Source: Epiperipatus broadwayi
Lineage: Eukaryota > Onychophora > Udeonychophora > Euonychophora > Peripatidae
NCBI GenBank assembly: GCA_028023455.1
Contig: JAQFVV010000003.1
Span: forward strand, 394,001-458,000
Direction of reading: 5' to 3'
DNA length: 64,000 nt
The translations under genes were made by a program, and so were the position numbers. The number at the start of each line of letters is the position of its first letter. Positions within the stretch are counted from its first letter, which is position 1. The notes under the pieces are model-generated. The model made no database searches, had not been told where the DNA came from, and saw nothing but the letters and a program-made list of their open reading frames with translations. Shown here piece after piece: positions 32,165 to 45,411 of the stretch.

Positions 32165-32415
32165 TCTGTTAAATTGTAATCATATAAAAAGTAATTAATA
32201 TTTCATCTGTATTTATTGAAAAACTTATACAGCCAAGTAGCTATTTCTAAAAGGATGGTACTTGTAAAATGATTTTGTGTTTAAAGTATGCACATTGGTA
32301 AGTTTATTGCTAAAAATATGGCATGATTACATCTATAGCTTGTACCCTTGCATGCATGCATGAAAAATACTTATAATGAGGAATTAATGTACACACATGC
32401 CATTAAAAATATGGG
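32165..32415 (+). repeat. direct repeat, copy 2, left part (resumes at 33945-34010)
   Basis: The homologue of copy 1 is interrupted after ATGCCATTAAAAATATGGGA by the minus-strand LINE fragment and resumes near 33945 with ATATAAATAGCCAATAAC. Comparing the copies shows the uninterrupted state, so the LINE boundaries can be placed to within roughly 20-40 bases. Confidence 0.75.
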
Positions 32416-33945
32416 ACTTTAATTTTTTTTCTCAGTGATGAAAGTTTAATCATAAAAACAAAACAAATACAAATACAGTTACAAAAAGGTATATAAAAGA
32501 ATAGTTACATAATAAAATGAAAATTCAGGAGCAACATGGTGATAGGGAAAGGATACATATGAAAAGGGAATGGAAAGTGGAAAGGGTGTGTAGCCAGACC
32601 AAGAAAAGTTTTGGGTTGTGAGTCTGAGATGCACGTCTTCATTGAGTGAGCAACCACACAGGTCGCAAACATTTAAATGGTTGAGTCCTGTGATAGGCTG
32701 AGAGGATGGGAGTTGGCAAGTATCTGTGAGGAATGGAGGTGGGGCTAGTTTGGTATCTTGGGTTTTGAGAGAGATGTGTTAGGTCCAATAGTTTTTGATT
32801 CACTGAGTGTATTCTCAGGTCAAAAATAATAGCACATCAGAGCAGCCAGAGTGCATAGATGAGGAAAACTGATAGTCTGATAGTTGCAAAGATCTCTGTT
32901 TCTATGGATTCTTGAAGATTAAAGATGGTGTTCCTGTGCAAGGAGAGGCAGGAATTGATGACACATCTCACTCCAAGCAGAAAGGGACATTTAAGTAGGA
33001 AGTGCTGGAGGGTTTCATTGTCAGTTTTACAGAGCTAGCATAGGAAAAAAGATCTTGGTGAAGTCCCTATGGTTGACCAAAAATTGATTGGTGGGAAGGG
33101 AGTGAAGGTTGATTTTGAGGGGGTAATAAAGGAATTTTGCCTTGAGGGACCACCTTTTGAATTTTGCAGATTAATTGAGCATTGGTAAGTTTGAGGAAGG
33201 TAGGGAAGACAATAGAGAATTCTGTGGTCTGATTAAAAACTTCCCAGTACTTTTAATTTGCCACTGATGGATGATATAACAAAGCCAGCTTTTGTAGGAT
33301 GTTGGTGATGAGTGAGGTCCATGACCTGGGCCTGACATTGGGAGGAGGAGTGTCAATGAGAGTGATGATGTGCATAAAGACAGCAGGAAAGTGAGTTAGG
33401 AGCATGAGGATAATGTTGTGAGATCTCTGAATCAGAAAAGTATCAATGGAGTGCAGACCTAGCCCATTGAGGTCTTTAGGAAAACAACTTCTTTTTAGGC
33501 TGATGGCAACCATCTTCCAGCCTTAGAGAAAACGTGTGCAAAGGACATTGACTTTGGATATGAAGGAATGTGTAGGAAACACAATGGGAAGGTAATATGC
33601 TATTTTGGGAAACACTAGAAGATTGAGGAGGGTGAGTTTCTCATAAAGGAAGAGATAGGTGCCCATGTAGCACTGAGGGTAGATGATATGTTTTGATACA
33701 ATGCAGTTTGGACCTGTACCCTCATGTCCTTAGAAGACAACATGAGGGGAAATCTGAGGGAAGTTGTGTGGCTTGGTGTTGAAGGTGGAAGGGATTTGTT
33801 TAATGGAAGTTAGTTGCCAGGCCACTGATTTGTCACTGCTAAATTCTACCCTGTATATTTTGGTGTAACAGGTGAGGATCTGCTGAAGCTTGGGGATGAG
33901 ATCAATGACTAAATTTTTCCCCCGATAAATTAGTTTCTCCAAAAA
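32416..33945 (-). pseudogene. 5'-truncated LINE (non-LTR retrotransposon) fragment
   Basis: Read on the minus strand it contains the region downstream of the RT active site: a segment resembling ...LPIVFPTHSFISKVNVLCTRFLW, then KRSCFPKDLNGLGLHSIDTF (the PK..GGLGL-type motif common after LINE RT thumbs), then FKRWSLKAKFLYYPLKINLH, then a C-x2-C-x8-H-x4-C zinc motif at 32985-33047 now broken by a TAG, and an A-rich-template 3' end near 32416. Several stops and frameshifts are present. The RT palm (YxDD) is missing, consistent with 5' truncation. It is the same family as the fragment at 16.4 kb. It was inserted into the second copy of a direct repeat. Confidence 0.8.
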
Positions 33946-34188
33946 GTCATAGAATATATTGCATATAAATAGCCAATAACAATGCTAGCTAGTTATTCAT
34001 TTACTAATTGTTGACAAATAATTATTCATAGCCAATGAGTAAATAAGGAAGTAAACCATATAGTTTCCTATTAGCTGGCAACTAAATAGGAATGTCGAAG
34101 AAAACTTCATTTATCAATAAGTCATTAAGACAATTTTTACATAAATGTAAGTACATATGTATATATAGATAGATAAACAGACAGACAT

Positions 34189-34588
<400 letters not shown>

Positions 34589-34599
34589 TGATTTACTAA

Positions 34600-37070
34600 A
34601 TTGTGTGAAAACAGTAACTTACTATAACATAATAAACTTAACAGTTCCTAACTGAGAGAAATAGTGAGTAATGCATTATAAGTCAATCAAAACTTTTTAG
34701 ATTTTTTTTCTAAAAAAAATAGGATATCATAAAAATACAAAGTTTTAATCTTTAGCAATGTCTTTTGATTGAATATTATTAAACTTTTATTTTGAAAATA
34801 AAGAAGATGTGTTTTATAAAAATTGTTTCAGCATCTGGTGCTAAACACTTTATTTAACAGTTCACTCCCATATCTGATCTCTTTTCAATGATTTTAATAA
34901 TGATTCCAAGGAATAATTTCAATTGCTTTTTGTTAATTAGAGTCAGAAAAAAATGCATTCCATTTTTTTTTAACCAGAGTGGAATTTAACTTTTTTGGCA
35001 TATCAAATGTCATAGAAAGGTGACATTCTTGGTCACAAGTATGTTTGTACTTAAAATAATTATAATGATTTTAGATTTAAATTTATTTTAAAAAGCAATT
35101 AGAAATGCATCAAATGTTTTTTTTTAATTTCTGTAGTTAATAACATGTCATCAACACAAAGAATCTGATTTAATCACTGAAGTACTCCTGCCCTATTGTT
35201 TAGTGCCCTGAGTAACATTCTTTTGAACTACAAAAAGGTCAGATTGCATAAAAATACATATAAAGCATAGATTCTGTACTCAGTTGAATATGTCACTTTC
35301 CTTATTACTTATGAAAATTGCATTTTAAAGGAAAAGTGCATAAAAAGAATTGGTAAATTATAGGCTTTATTCTTATGGTTGTTAAAAATGCATAATATTA
35401 CATTTCATTTGATCTCAATGCATGAACAGTTAGGTGATTGAGTCAATTTTTCCTGGAATAATTCAAAACTCATTTATCAATAAGTACTCTATCTAAGTTA
35501 CTTCAATACAAGCACACAACCAGTTGAGATTTTCCCAACTATGTAAAAACTCTTCAATTTTTGATATAAATCTGTATAGGAATGACAGTTGATGTCTAGA
35601 CAATATAGCATGATTTCTTGTATTTGTGTCTTAATCTGTATAATAGTACACATGTAGCTGTTGTTTATTGGATCATGTGATTTATGCTTGCAATATCTAT
35701 TGTAATTGGTGATTGCCTGGTTACATCATTGCTGAAGTTTTATATAATTTAATACTCAGAAAAATTTGTGTTACACTTTCAATGTTTACATCTTAAGACT
35801 TATTAAAATCTTTAATATATACACAACTTTTTGTAAGAGATGCTAAGTTACTGTTGATAATTCAGACAAGTTGTGGTATTTCAAATTCATATACATATAA
35901 CATTATCTGGTTTGGTTTACTATTCACATATCAACTTTGTTTTTTTTTTACAGCTAGAAGGATTCATTTAAGTCTGACTTTTAGATTAATACAGGTCAGA
36001 TATCAGCTACTGTTGTTATACATGTGGTTTCAGATACCTGTCTTAATTGTTTATTGCTAGAATACACAAAATTTTATCTATTTTAATACACGAAAAAATT
36101 CCAACTATATTTTCAATGTTTATTTGCGACTTAGTATATAAAAATTTTTAAATTTAATACTATGTATTTATATAAAATATTTAATTTTAAAAAATTTTCT
36201 TAGACAAATATCAAAGCGCACACAAACAAATGTATGTACATGTGCTTTATAATAAAACGCCTAATATTAACATAGTCAGCACTTAAATACATGGACAGAA
36301 AATAGTGCGGTATTAATAAATTTAAAAAAAAAAATGAAAAAATACATTTGCACAGTTATTACAATTGCTTCCTTAACTCATGAAAGAATATTGATTAAAT
36401 CCTAGTTGGGAAGCACCCACCTTTTGCTGTATAGATAAAACTAAACGAAGACATGTATTGAATTGATTTAAATCAATAAATCATCGAGAATTAAAGAATA
36501 AAAAAATCTCAAGCGTTTATGGCTAACAGCGTTTCTGAACTAAATAACTTTGTTGATAGTCTTAGCCACACTCTTCAGCAAAAATAGAAAACAATCTGCA
36601 TTGGGTTTATTTTTATCAATTCACTTCAAACTTTTTAAAGTTTTTTATTCCTCAGAAAGAAATATGTGTTTTCACATTTTATTATCATGAATAAAATCCT
36701 TAGAGATTTAAATGAAAGCATCCTAAGAAAAAAAAACTTCTATTTCACTGCTAATTTTTTTTCTTGTGAGTTTTTTAAGATGTAGGAGGAATATCAGACA
36801 ACAATGAAATGAAAGAAACAAATTGTCTTTAATTATTCTTTAAAAACTTTATATCCTAATAAAAAATAATGAACTTGCTTTAAAAACAAATAGAAAAATA
36901 AATAAATAAACTTAAAGCAATTTTAATGCTTGAATAACATTGTTTTATATACACATTAGCTGTATCCAGTTAATTAATAATGGAGGAAAAAAGATTATAT
37001 TGTCTTTCAAGATTGTCTTAATTAAATCTGTACACATATAATCTGCGTGGAATCTAATTGTACTCAGGAG
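34600..37070. other. AT-rich non-coding stretch
   Basis: I see no gene or element. Open frames are short, hydrophobic and AT-driven. Confidence 0.5.
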
Positions 37071-37072
37071 AG

Positions 37073-37285
37073 GGTTCAAATTCAGATTAGCAAGCTGAAT
37101 AATTTTTATGTAAGCTCATTATATTGTCAAAGAAAGTGTTCGAATTTGTTTTTTATTAGGAGCTAAAAAACTTTTAAGTAAGCTCATTGTATCATCAAGA
37201 AGAGAGGTTTAAATTCAGATCAATGTTGTGTATGTGTTTTATTAACAAGATAAAGAATTTTTAAGTAAACTCATGTATTCAAGTT
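37073..37285 (+). repeat. degenerate tandem repeat, about three 65-75 bp units
   Basis: The pattern GTTCAAATTCAG ... TTTTATGTAAGCTCATTATAT recurs three times with substitutions and small indels (GTTCGAATTTG ... TTAAGTAAGCTCATTGTAT; GTTTAAATTCAG ... TTAAGTAAACTCATGTAT). Confidence 0.6.
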
Positions 37286-37524
37286 TTTTTTTTATCAGTG
37301 CATCCCTAATTTTAACACCTTGTATTGCAGTTATCTACTAGTAAAAAAAACTCTGACCATTCTTACTATCTACGCATTTTATGACTGATATATACTCTTT
37401 CTGTGAGCTAATATCATACTTGTGCTGCAAGTTTGATATTTTCCCATAATATTGCTCTTATGCAAGGTAAGGATTGATTTCTAACTACTTTAATACCTTG
37501 TAAAAAGTAAATATTCATTGTATT

Positions 37525-37652
37525 GCAGATTTATTTTCAATTTTTTGGTTTTATCAGTTCATTCCTTATTTCGATTCTATCTATCACAGCAGATTTATTT
37601 TCAATTTTTTGGTTTTATCAGTTCATTCCTTATTTCGATTCTACCTATCACA
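37525..37652 (+). repeat. tandem duplication, 2 x 64 bp
   Basis: The unit starting GCAGATTTATTTTCAATTTT and ending CTATCACA occurs twice in succession with a single visible difference (CTATCTATC versus CTACCTATC). It also resembles the diverged sequence at 37280-37340, so it lies in a locally repeated field. The 60-codon frame crossing it simply repeats its own peptide and is not considered coding. Confidence 0.9.
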
Positions 37653-37935
37653 GCAATTTACTAATGAAGACTCAGACCATCTTTTTTCACTATCTATGTA
37701 TTTAATGAACAATCTTCAGATATCAGATGATCTAGATTGTGAAATCCCTTGGATCTCAATGCTTGTGTTGATAGCTTGATATTTTTTATTATATTACTTC
37801 ATAAAAGAAAGACATTTATTTCTACCCACTTTTATTTAGTAGATAATTTTGATCTTTTATTTAACAAGCCAATTTATTTTAACCAGTAAAGATGCAAATA
37901 ATTAGCTATAAAACGTGCTGAAGCATGTGAAATCT

Positions 37936-38182
<247 letters not shown>

Positions 38183-38189
38183 TAAAATT

Positions 38190-41100
38190 GTGCCTTAAAC
38201 AATATTAAAAAAAGGACATAAAATTCATCACATTAGGGGTCATTATAAATATTATACTAAAGTACTTTTTTAATCTGTGCAAGCATTTATTACTAAAAAT
38301 GTGTATGTAAACTTATAATGATTTGATTTAAAATTATTGACTGTTTTATTTATTTGTTGATTAAAACTTAAGTACAATTTTAACAAAAGATAAGTTGAAA
38401 GCAAGAAATATAGTCACAAAATAAATGGAATAGGTTTTATAATCATGAAAAAAGACATAAGAATAATGTATACAGCCCTATGTACTGTATTCATAATATA
38501 TGAAAAAACACACAAACAATTTCAAAAATTATTGCAGAGCTACATCTACTCAAAATTGAGTGAAAAAAGTGCATTTGATTCATAGAACAAATATTGCACA
38601 AGCTTGAATAAAATCTAATCATTGAGAAAAACAATGAATAAAACATAGTTATATAATTTAAGTTTATTAAGAAAGTGAAGTACCAGAAGTCATACTCTTT
38701 CACTGCAGAGACAAATGCCCAAATACTTTAAAATAAACTGAACCAACCCAAACATTATTTCTGTTCAGTGTATCCTTCAATAATCATAATTTAAAGTATC
38801 TTATCCACAATTAAAAAATATTAAAAAATTTTAGAAATGAAAAATAAATTTCAGTTCTCTACATTTTATTTTTTAGTTCATAATATATATGCTATGTATA
38901 TGTAGCTTTAGATATAGGTGTTATCAAGGGTGATATTCAGTCAGTATACTCAGGTATGGCAGTACCCATTGTTAAAATTTTTAAAGTTTTTCATATCCAT
39001 TGTTAAAACAATCCCCACAAAATAATAAATTGATTATCACTCTTTTTCCAAAAAATAAAACAAAAATAATTGTAAAAAAAAAACAAAAAAATATATTTTA
39101 TATTTAATTACATCTTTAATATCTTATAATTTAGTTAGTTTAGAACTGTCGATTTCAACCATGCTGCCATATGGGATGTGCCAACATCAGTGTTAGGTAA
39201 TAAACAACATTATTTTATTGTACCTTTATTATTTAATGTATTTGTAATGTTTTCTACAATCTCTCAATAAAACTGAAAATAATATTAATATAGTAAATAT
39301 TATTTATTTATCCCCTACCTATCTTCTTCTTAGTGTACCTGTTGTTAAACATTTTGAATATCACTCCCGGGTGTTATACACATTCACAACATTTATATAC
39401 ATATGAAATATTGTGGAAATAAACTACTGTTCACACAAGCTATAAACTAGACACATACTTATTATACCGGTTGAAAATGTATGTCCATCCAACAAGATTT
39501 AGAATCTAAGCAAAAGTACCCTGAATCCAATCATGTGTGAGATACACAGGTCAGGAGTAATCATGAATTCTAACCTATTTTCCCATTCCCCAAATCTATA
39601 ACATTATGAACAACACCTACGGTGATACCACATAAATTCATTATATCCCAGCCCAGTGTTACAACATTTTACAGGAGACTCAACTGGTGATGATGATGAG
39701 AGATTGAGTGAACCAAAGATATTAAGTTTCGAGTATACATAAATATAAATATTAATAATGAGATTCAAACAACTGGATTAAATTTAAAATATAAATATTT
39801 ATTTTGAACATAATTAAAGATGAATTTTAGATATACAATTGACTCTATGCTTATAAAACTTTGTTTCATTATAAACATTAAAGAATATTATTAAGATTAT
39901 GTTGATTTTGACAAATATTAAGTTAGTGTTGCAGTTACAATAGATGGATTTATCGGAGTGGTTTGGTGGCTGTTTTATATATAAAAATACATTTATAAAG
40001 ATACGATTGAGTTTCGCTAATTAAACAATTTTAATACATAAGTTTATTTTTTTATTTAGATATTTCATTTATAATGTGGATACATTTTTGATCGGCAGCA
40101 TAAATCATTATTTCTTTTATATGTTCAACATTTAACGATGGGATATAGCGAAAACTCAATTGTTGTGGGAAAGGTTTATTTCAGTAAAGAGGGAGGGCAG
40201 CTTCATGAGAAGTTGGGGTTTAAACACCAACAAATAAAGAGAAAACAGAATGTTTTATTACTGCATATCATCACAATTTACTTTGCTAAACAGGCTGAAA
40301 ACTAACTGTAAGAAATGGAAGTGCTAGCATAATATCATCGAGAGGAAATGGCACATTTGGCCAGGATAAGGTCATTCTCCAATTTCTTTATAATGATGGT
40401 ACATGCCAGCTTTCTGCTAAGACAGTACAAGAAGAGAAGGTGGGTAGGAGAGTTCTATGAGCTTGTCAGTGGCACATTTACACATTATATCATCTACCCT
40501 AACCTGAAAGTTCTAGAAGTAAACTTAGATTTCTTTTATAAATGAGGATACAAATGAAGAGGCTTTGAATCCCTGAAGTGAGGTACAGGTGATTCAAAGC
40601 AGTATATATTATATATACTTGGAGGAGAAGAATGACTAACAAAATGATCGTGACTCCCTGGAGTGAGGTACAAGCGAATCAAATCGAAGCCTTATGCGGC
40701 TTATGAATAATTGGACATATGCTAGCAATGCTATTATAATAATATAAAATCAATAAGTTTAACTATTAAAGAAAAGCCTTAAATTGTTTAACAAATACAT
40801 AATAACATGCGAGTATAATGACCTACATAATGTAAAGTCATCGATTATAAATTAACTAGCATTAATGAAGCTTGCATTCTCCCCCTTCCTGAATCAATAT
40901 TTTAACATAGGAAGCAAAACCACAAGAGTGCAAATTATCAAACAAAGTTAAGTTGCCAGTATTTGTGGTGATGATGATCAATAAGAAATTTATAACACTA
41001 ATGGACACCAATAGTCATCCCGGATTGCAAAAATATTTATACATTTTGTATAAATTTACGATAAAACATTTAGATAAAAATATTCATTTAATGTATAGCC

Positions 41101-41390
41101 CAAACTTACAAAGTATTTAAAATAATTAATAAAAACTCATTTTGATTCCCCACCCCTTCCCTTTTTAATAGAAGTTCGTAAGATTAAGTTTTTAGTGGCA
41201 TTTATAAATAAAGTAAGAAAATATAAAAATATTAAACTTAAATCATAACTGCACTAACTGATAAAAATAATAAGCATGAGTTGAATGACATAATAATTAG
41301 GCAGCAAAGAATTGACATAAACGGTTAACAAAGCTTTAAAAAAACATTAGATAGAACAAAATTATTAGTTTATAAATTAAATTGCATAGT
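38190..41390. other. non-coding region with a small hairpin repeat
   Basis: No gene is supported. A 37-bp unit whose ends pair (CTTTGAATC ... GATTCAAAG, 40563-40600) has a diverged second copy at 40651-40686 (shared TCCCTG-AGTGAGGTACA). A 65-codon frame at 40348-40545 has a KKRRW-containing segment but nothing I can assign with confidence. Confidence 0.45.
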
Positions 41391-41395
41391 TAAAA

Positions 41396-41581
41396 GTGGA
41401 TAAGGCAGTTATACAGTCTTTTGGCTGGTTACCTCAGGATTCTTTGGAAGTACTCATGAATCTTCTGTGGCAGGCGGCATTCTTTGGGGCTACATCATCA
41501 GAAGGGTCAGCTGAAGACGGCAGATGGCAACTTGGCTCTCCAAAATTTCAAACAGACATGAAGTCACCTAGCAATGACTGA
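41396..41581 (+). CDS. unrecognised 61-codon frame in a complex block (possible exon)
   Basis: The frame encodes a compositionally normal peptide (SFGWLPQDSLEVLMNLLWQA, FGATSSEGSAEDGRWQL) that stands out from the Ile/Asn/Lys-rich background. The DNA is locally GC-richer than its surroundings. I recognise no family. It could be part of a host exon, a fragment of an unrecognised repeat, or chance. The first codon is a GTG in an AT-rich context, so a true translation start is not indicated. An acceptor-like AG precedes the complex part (TTATACAG|TCTTTTGG). Confidence 0.2.
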   Translation: MDKAVIQSFGWLPQDSLEVLMNLLWQAAFFGATSSEGSAEDGRWQLGSPKFQTDMKSPSND

Positions 41582-41589
41582 CCCAACTC

Positions 41590-42860
41590 TAACATAATAG
41601 ATTTTTAGCTTTATTTATATCAGTTTTTTAGCCCCTCAGAGAATATTTATTCTGAACTAGATTTCCTGCCTCTAATGGATCTCAATTTTAGAAGAATCTT
41701 TACTCTATTCTTAGTAAAGATTCAGTTTTAAGATAACTCTAAAATCAATTCAAATCAATTTCCTGTTTGGAATTGGATTTGAATAAAACAATGTTGATAG
41801 CTAACTAAAATCCATTAGCTTTGTTTTAGTTTTTACTTTTTTAATTTTAATTTACAATTCCCTTGTTTAAAATCATGAGACAAACTCCCCATCCCTTTAA
41901 TTATTTCAGACAGTTATCTTGAATTTATATTTTGTGTTATGAAAAAGAAAATTATAACGTATTAAAATAAAAATATACCCATAATATACATTTTACATCA
42001 ACAAAAAAAAAGAAAAATGGGGCATGATGACACATGTACTGTAGTAGAATCGTGAAACTCGACCTTGAACTAAGGTTGATTGTCTCATTATAAACATAAC
42101 ATATATATGCAATATATGGATTACTATTATTTGCAACTTTTACTATCCACATCAAGGTTTGTAATGAATTTTCATGTATATGGCTGAGACAATATTGTGT
42201 GTATTAATTTATTAAAAAATAATAATAAAGTCTTAAAAGTTGTCCTTTTGTCTGAGATGTTGAGAGGACTATAAAGAAATAATATACATTACTTCATTAG
42301 TAACTGACATTACAACACATAAGTACCTTCTCAACTACAATATTAGAAGAACAACATCAAAGTAATTTATGGAAGCAATGTATACATCTATACCCCCTTT
42401 AGCAATGGCAATTGGTCCTCCAAAAATCATCATTAAACAAGAATATCATATACAGAATACACAATTATAATGGGAATCTATGGGGAAAAAATTGGTTGGT
42501 TTCTAAAACTAAAAAAGTACACTAACTTAAGTATAAAGTACATATTTAAAACAATATTCATTAACACTTATTTTAAATGCAATCTGTTATTCTTTTTAAA
42601 CTTTTTTTCTACTTCAACATTCTGCATTTTAAAATGTTGTTTTTCTTTTGATTTGAAACCATTTGGGTGTAAACAACATTTTTAACTAAGTTACAAAATC
42701 AATAACTATTTTTACATAATTAACCAGGTGTTCTAAAAATAATATACAGTAATTAAGAAACCCCCTCCCTAGTTTAATATTTGTATTTAGTATTTTCCTG
42801 AAAGTTTGTGATGATGGTATTTTAGTTGTACTATATTTATATATTGGACTATTTCATCTA
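41590..42860. other. AT-rich non-coding stretch
   Basis: No gene is supported. Frames here are short and AT-driven. Confidence 0.5.
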
Positions 42861-42971
42861 ATATAAGTGTTGAATGTCTTTAGAAAAATTAAACTTTATA
42901 TAAATAATCCAAGTACTATACATTATACTTAGATAAAGTTTAATTTTTAAAAATTCATTCAACACTTATAT
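42861..42971. repeat. short foldback repeat
   Basis: ATATAAGTGTTGAATG pairs exactly with CATTCAACACTTATAT, and the inner parts (AAAAATTAAACTTTAT with ATAAAGTTTAATTTTT) continue the pairing. Arms are about 41 bases with a loop of about 29. Confidence 0.85.
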
Positions 42972-43629
42972 GTATATAGTATTATAGATTCATTAATTAT
43001 ATAAAATACTGAATGCAGCACTAACATTGTGTTTTATGAATAAAATATTGTATGTGCTATACAATTTTAGCAAAGTCATTACCTGTATATGTATTACAGT
43101 AATGTACTTTTGCTTTTGGGTAAAATTATTTTAAAATACCTATTCTCTGATGTCATCAGTGATGCAAAATTCAAGTTGGCTGCCAAAAAAATTTAAAAAA
43201 AAATTTCCTGATCAATATAGTGAATAATCGATTGTAAATCGAAGTAGTGAATATAAATTGATGACAATGGCTATTGTGAAATATTGCTAAGTAGCCAATG
43301 GCTAAGTTAAGTCTAGGTATATATATATATATATAATATAGATAGACTTATCGATATTTACAATATATATATATATATATTACACTAAGTAATATTAACA
43401 GATTTTTGTCCTGAATGTTTTATTTTTTGATCAGCACTCTAAACATTTTCCATTATTTTTCATAAAATTTTCTGTCTAGCATTTTATTTATTTTACTTGA
43501 TTTTCAAGTTAACATTTTAATATTATACATGGCCTGTAAAATGCAAATCTATTTTTGACTCAATAGATAAATGAAATCTATTTTACTTATCTCACCTTTA
43601 ACAAATGTTTTAATTTAATTAAAAAAAAT

Positions 43630-44301
43630 GTATTTGTGAGTTTTCCTGTAAACTAAGATGGCAGCCTGTATTTTTGATAAATCTACAGTTTCAGAGGTTT
43701 CCAAAAAATGTTTACAAAAAATGCCTGCTAAAAAACATCTTATTTAATATTTACATTTTATTTGTTATTACTGTTAAAAGAAATCATTGTGAAAAATTAA
43801 TTACAATATTTACAGCTTTTGTTTTTTATTAACTTAACAAAAAAAATGAAAAAAAATACATTATTTACACATTATTCATGTCAGTGACATGCAATCATAT
43901 CATGTTCATTAATGCACACTTTTCAGGAGGGAGTCACATGTTTTTGGAACTAGTCCATTGCATCACATTTTGTGACAAGAAGGTTCCAAATTTTTATCAT
44001 TATAACAATTTATCAAAAAAATAGCTGACAAAAAGAAATGTATGGATTGAACCAAAGTATACTAATGCCAAGTGTGACATCTCTTTTCATGTTATAAATA
44101 TAAGTTTAAAAAAAACTGAAATAAAGTTTCTTAATAAAATTTAATGGAATTTTTTTTTTTTTTAAATATAACAATTGATTTATTAAATTTTGTTTTAATT
44201 TAATAACTAACACATTTTTATAGATTGTAAGCCCTTGAAACTGTATATTTATGAAAAATATAGGCTGCCATCTTGGTTTGCAAGAAAAACTCACAAATAC
44301 C
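43630..44301. repeat. inverted repeat pair with about 530-bp interior
   Basis: The 71-base arm 43630-43700 (GTATTTGTGAGTTTT ... AAGATGGCAGCCTGTATTTT ... TACAGTTTCA) is matched in reverse orientation by 44231-44301 with a constant centre, so the arms are collinear. The interior is AT-rich and has no transposase frame. It is compatible with a MITE with long terminal inverted repeats. Target duplication was not identifiable because both flanks are A-rich. Confidence 0.75.
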
Positions 44302-44979
44302 AAAAAAAAAAAAAAAAAACATATCAGACTTGTACTCTGGGACTGAAAGTATCCTCATTTCTTTCCAATTACTTGGAAGAGAGATGATTAAAACTTTCTG
44401 CACAATATAAAATTTTATTTTATTTTTTTCATTCATATTAAAAGCTAAAAAAAATTATGATATTTTTTTGCATTGAATTACATAGTCAAATAAAATAGCA
44501 CTGTTATGCTTTTGTTACAGTTTTTGGCTCATATTGATATACAGAAAAAGAAAAATGGGAGGGGGTGGATTTAGAACTAGATATTTTTAGATCAGAAATA
44601 GATAAAATTAAATAGAGGTTACACCACAGAAAAGCTTTCAGTGTAAATGGAATAATGCTGAAATCACAAAAGATATGATATAAATGGAAAATGAAATCAT
44701 CAACTTTGTTAAATGGTTTGAAGAAAGAGAATTTAACCAAAAGAATAGCATTACTCAATATCTATTTCATATTATAAAAAAAGACTGCCTAACTGATTGT
44801 AACAAATATAGAACAATAATAACAAATACTAAATCTAATTAATGAACATCTAAAAATATTTATTATTTTATAAATAACTGATGAACGATTATGATTTATT
44901 TCTAGAAATGGAACAAAAAAAAAACAAACATGAAAATTTTAACATATATTTGAGTTTGTGGATTACACATAGACTTTTT
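44302..44979. other. AT-rich non-coding stretch
   Basis: No gene found. Overlapping minus-strand frames are low complexity. Confidence 0.5.
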
Positions 44980-45411
44980 GTAATAGTAATATTAGCGATT
45001 AAGCCAATGCACATGTGCTTTAAAGATAAATTATAAATGAATACTTTTTTTCCAGACACGAGATATAGTATTTTAGAAAGAGTGTAATGAATTCACCCAT
45101 TCTTTCAACTCAAACATTTATATATGGGCAAATCTTAAGTGTGTGGAATTAAGAGCGTGAAGGTGTTACACGATCAAATGTCATTTGTTCAAACATAACG
45201 AATGTAATTTAAAGTGATCGTGTAACACCTTCACACTCTTAATTTCACACACTTAAGATTTGCCCATACATAAACATTTGGATTGAAAGAATGGATGGAT
45301 TCATTCCATTCTTTCTAAAATACTATATCTTGTGTCTGGAAAAAGAGTATTCATTTATAATTTATCTTTAAAGTGCATGTGCATTGGCTTAATCGCTAAT
45401 ATTACTATTAC
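44980..45411. repeat. foldback repeat, 432 bp (family F45)
   Basis: A near-perfect palindrome with arms of about 195 bases. The outer ends are GTAATAGTAATATTAGCGATTA and its complement. The inner arms include GTGTTACACGATC and GATCGTGTAACAC. The loop is about 45 bases. Arm identity is high but not complete. A diverged copy of the right half lies at 54078-54345, which shows that this is a dispersed family and not a local accident. No coding content. Confidence 0.88.

Noticed and set aside
40348-40545. PIF/Harbinger-like nuclease remnant (KKRRW followed by a Tyr/Phe-rich segment)
   Set aside because: The resemblance rests on a few residues. No terminal inverted repeats, 3-bp target duplication or catalytic motif could be found.
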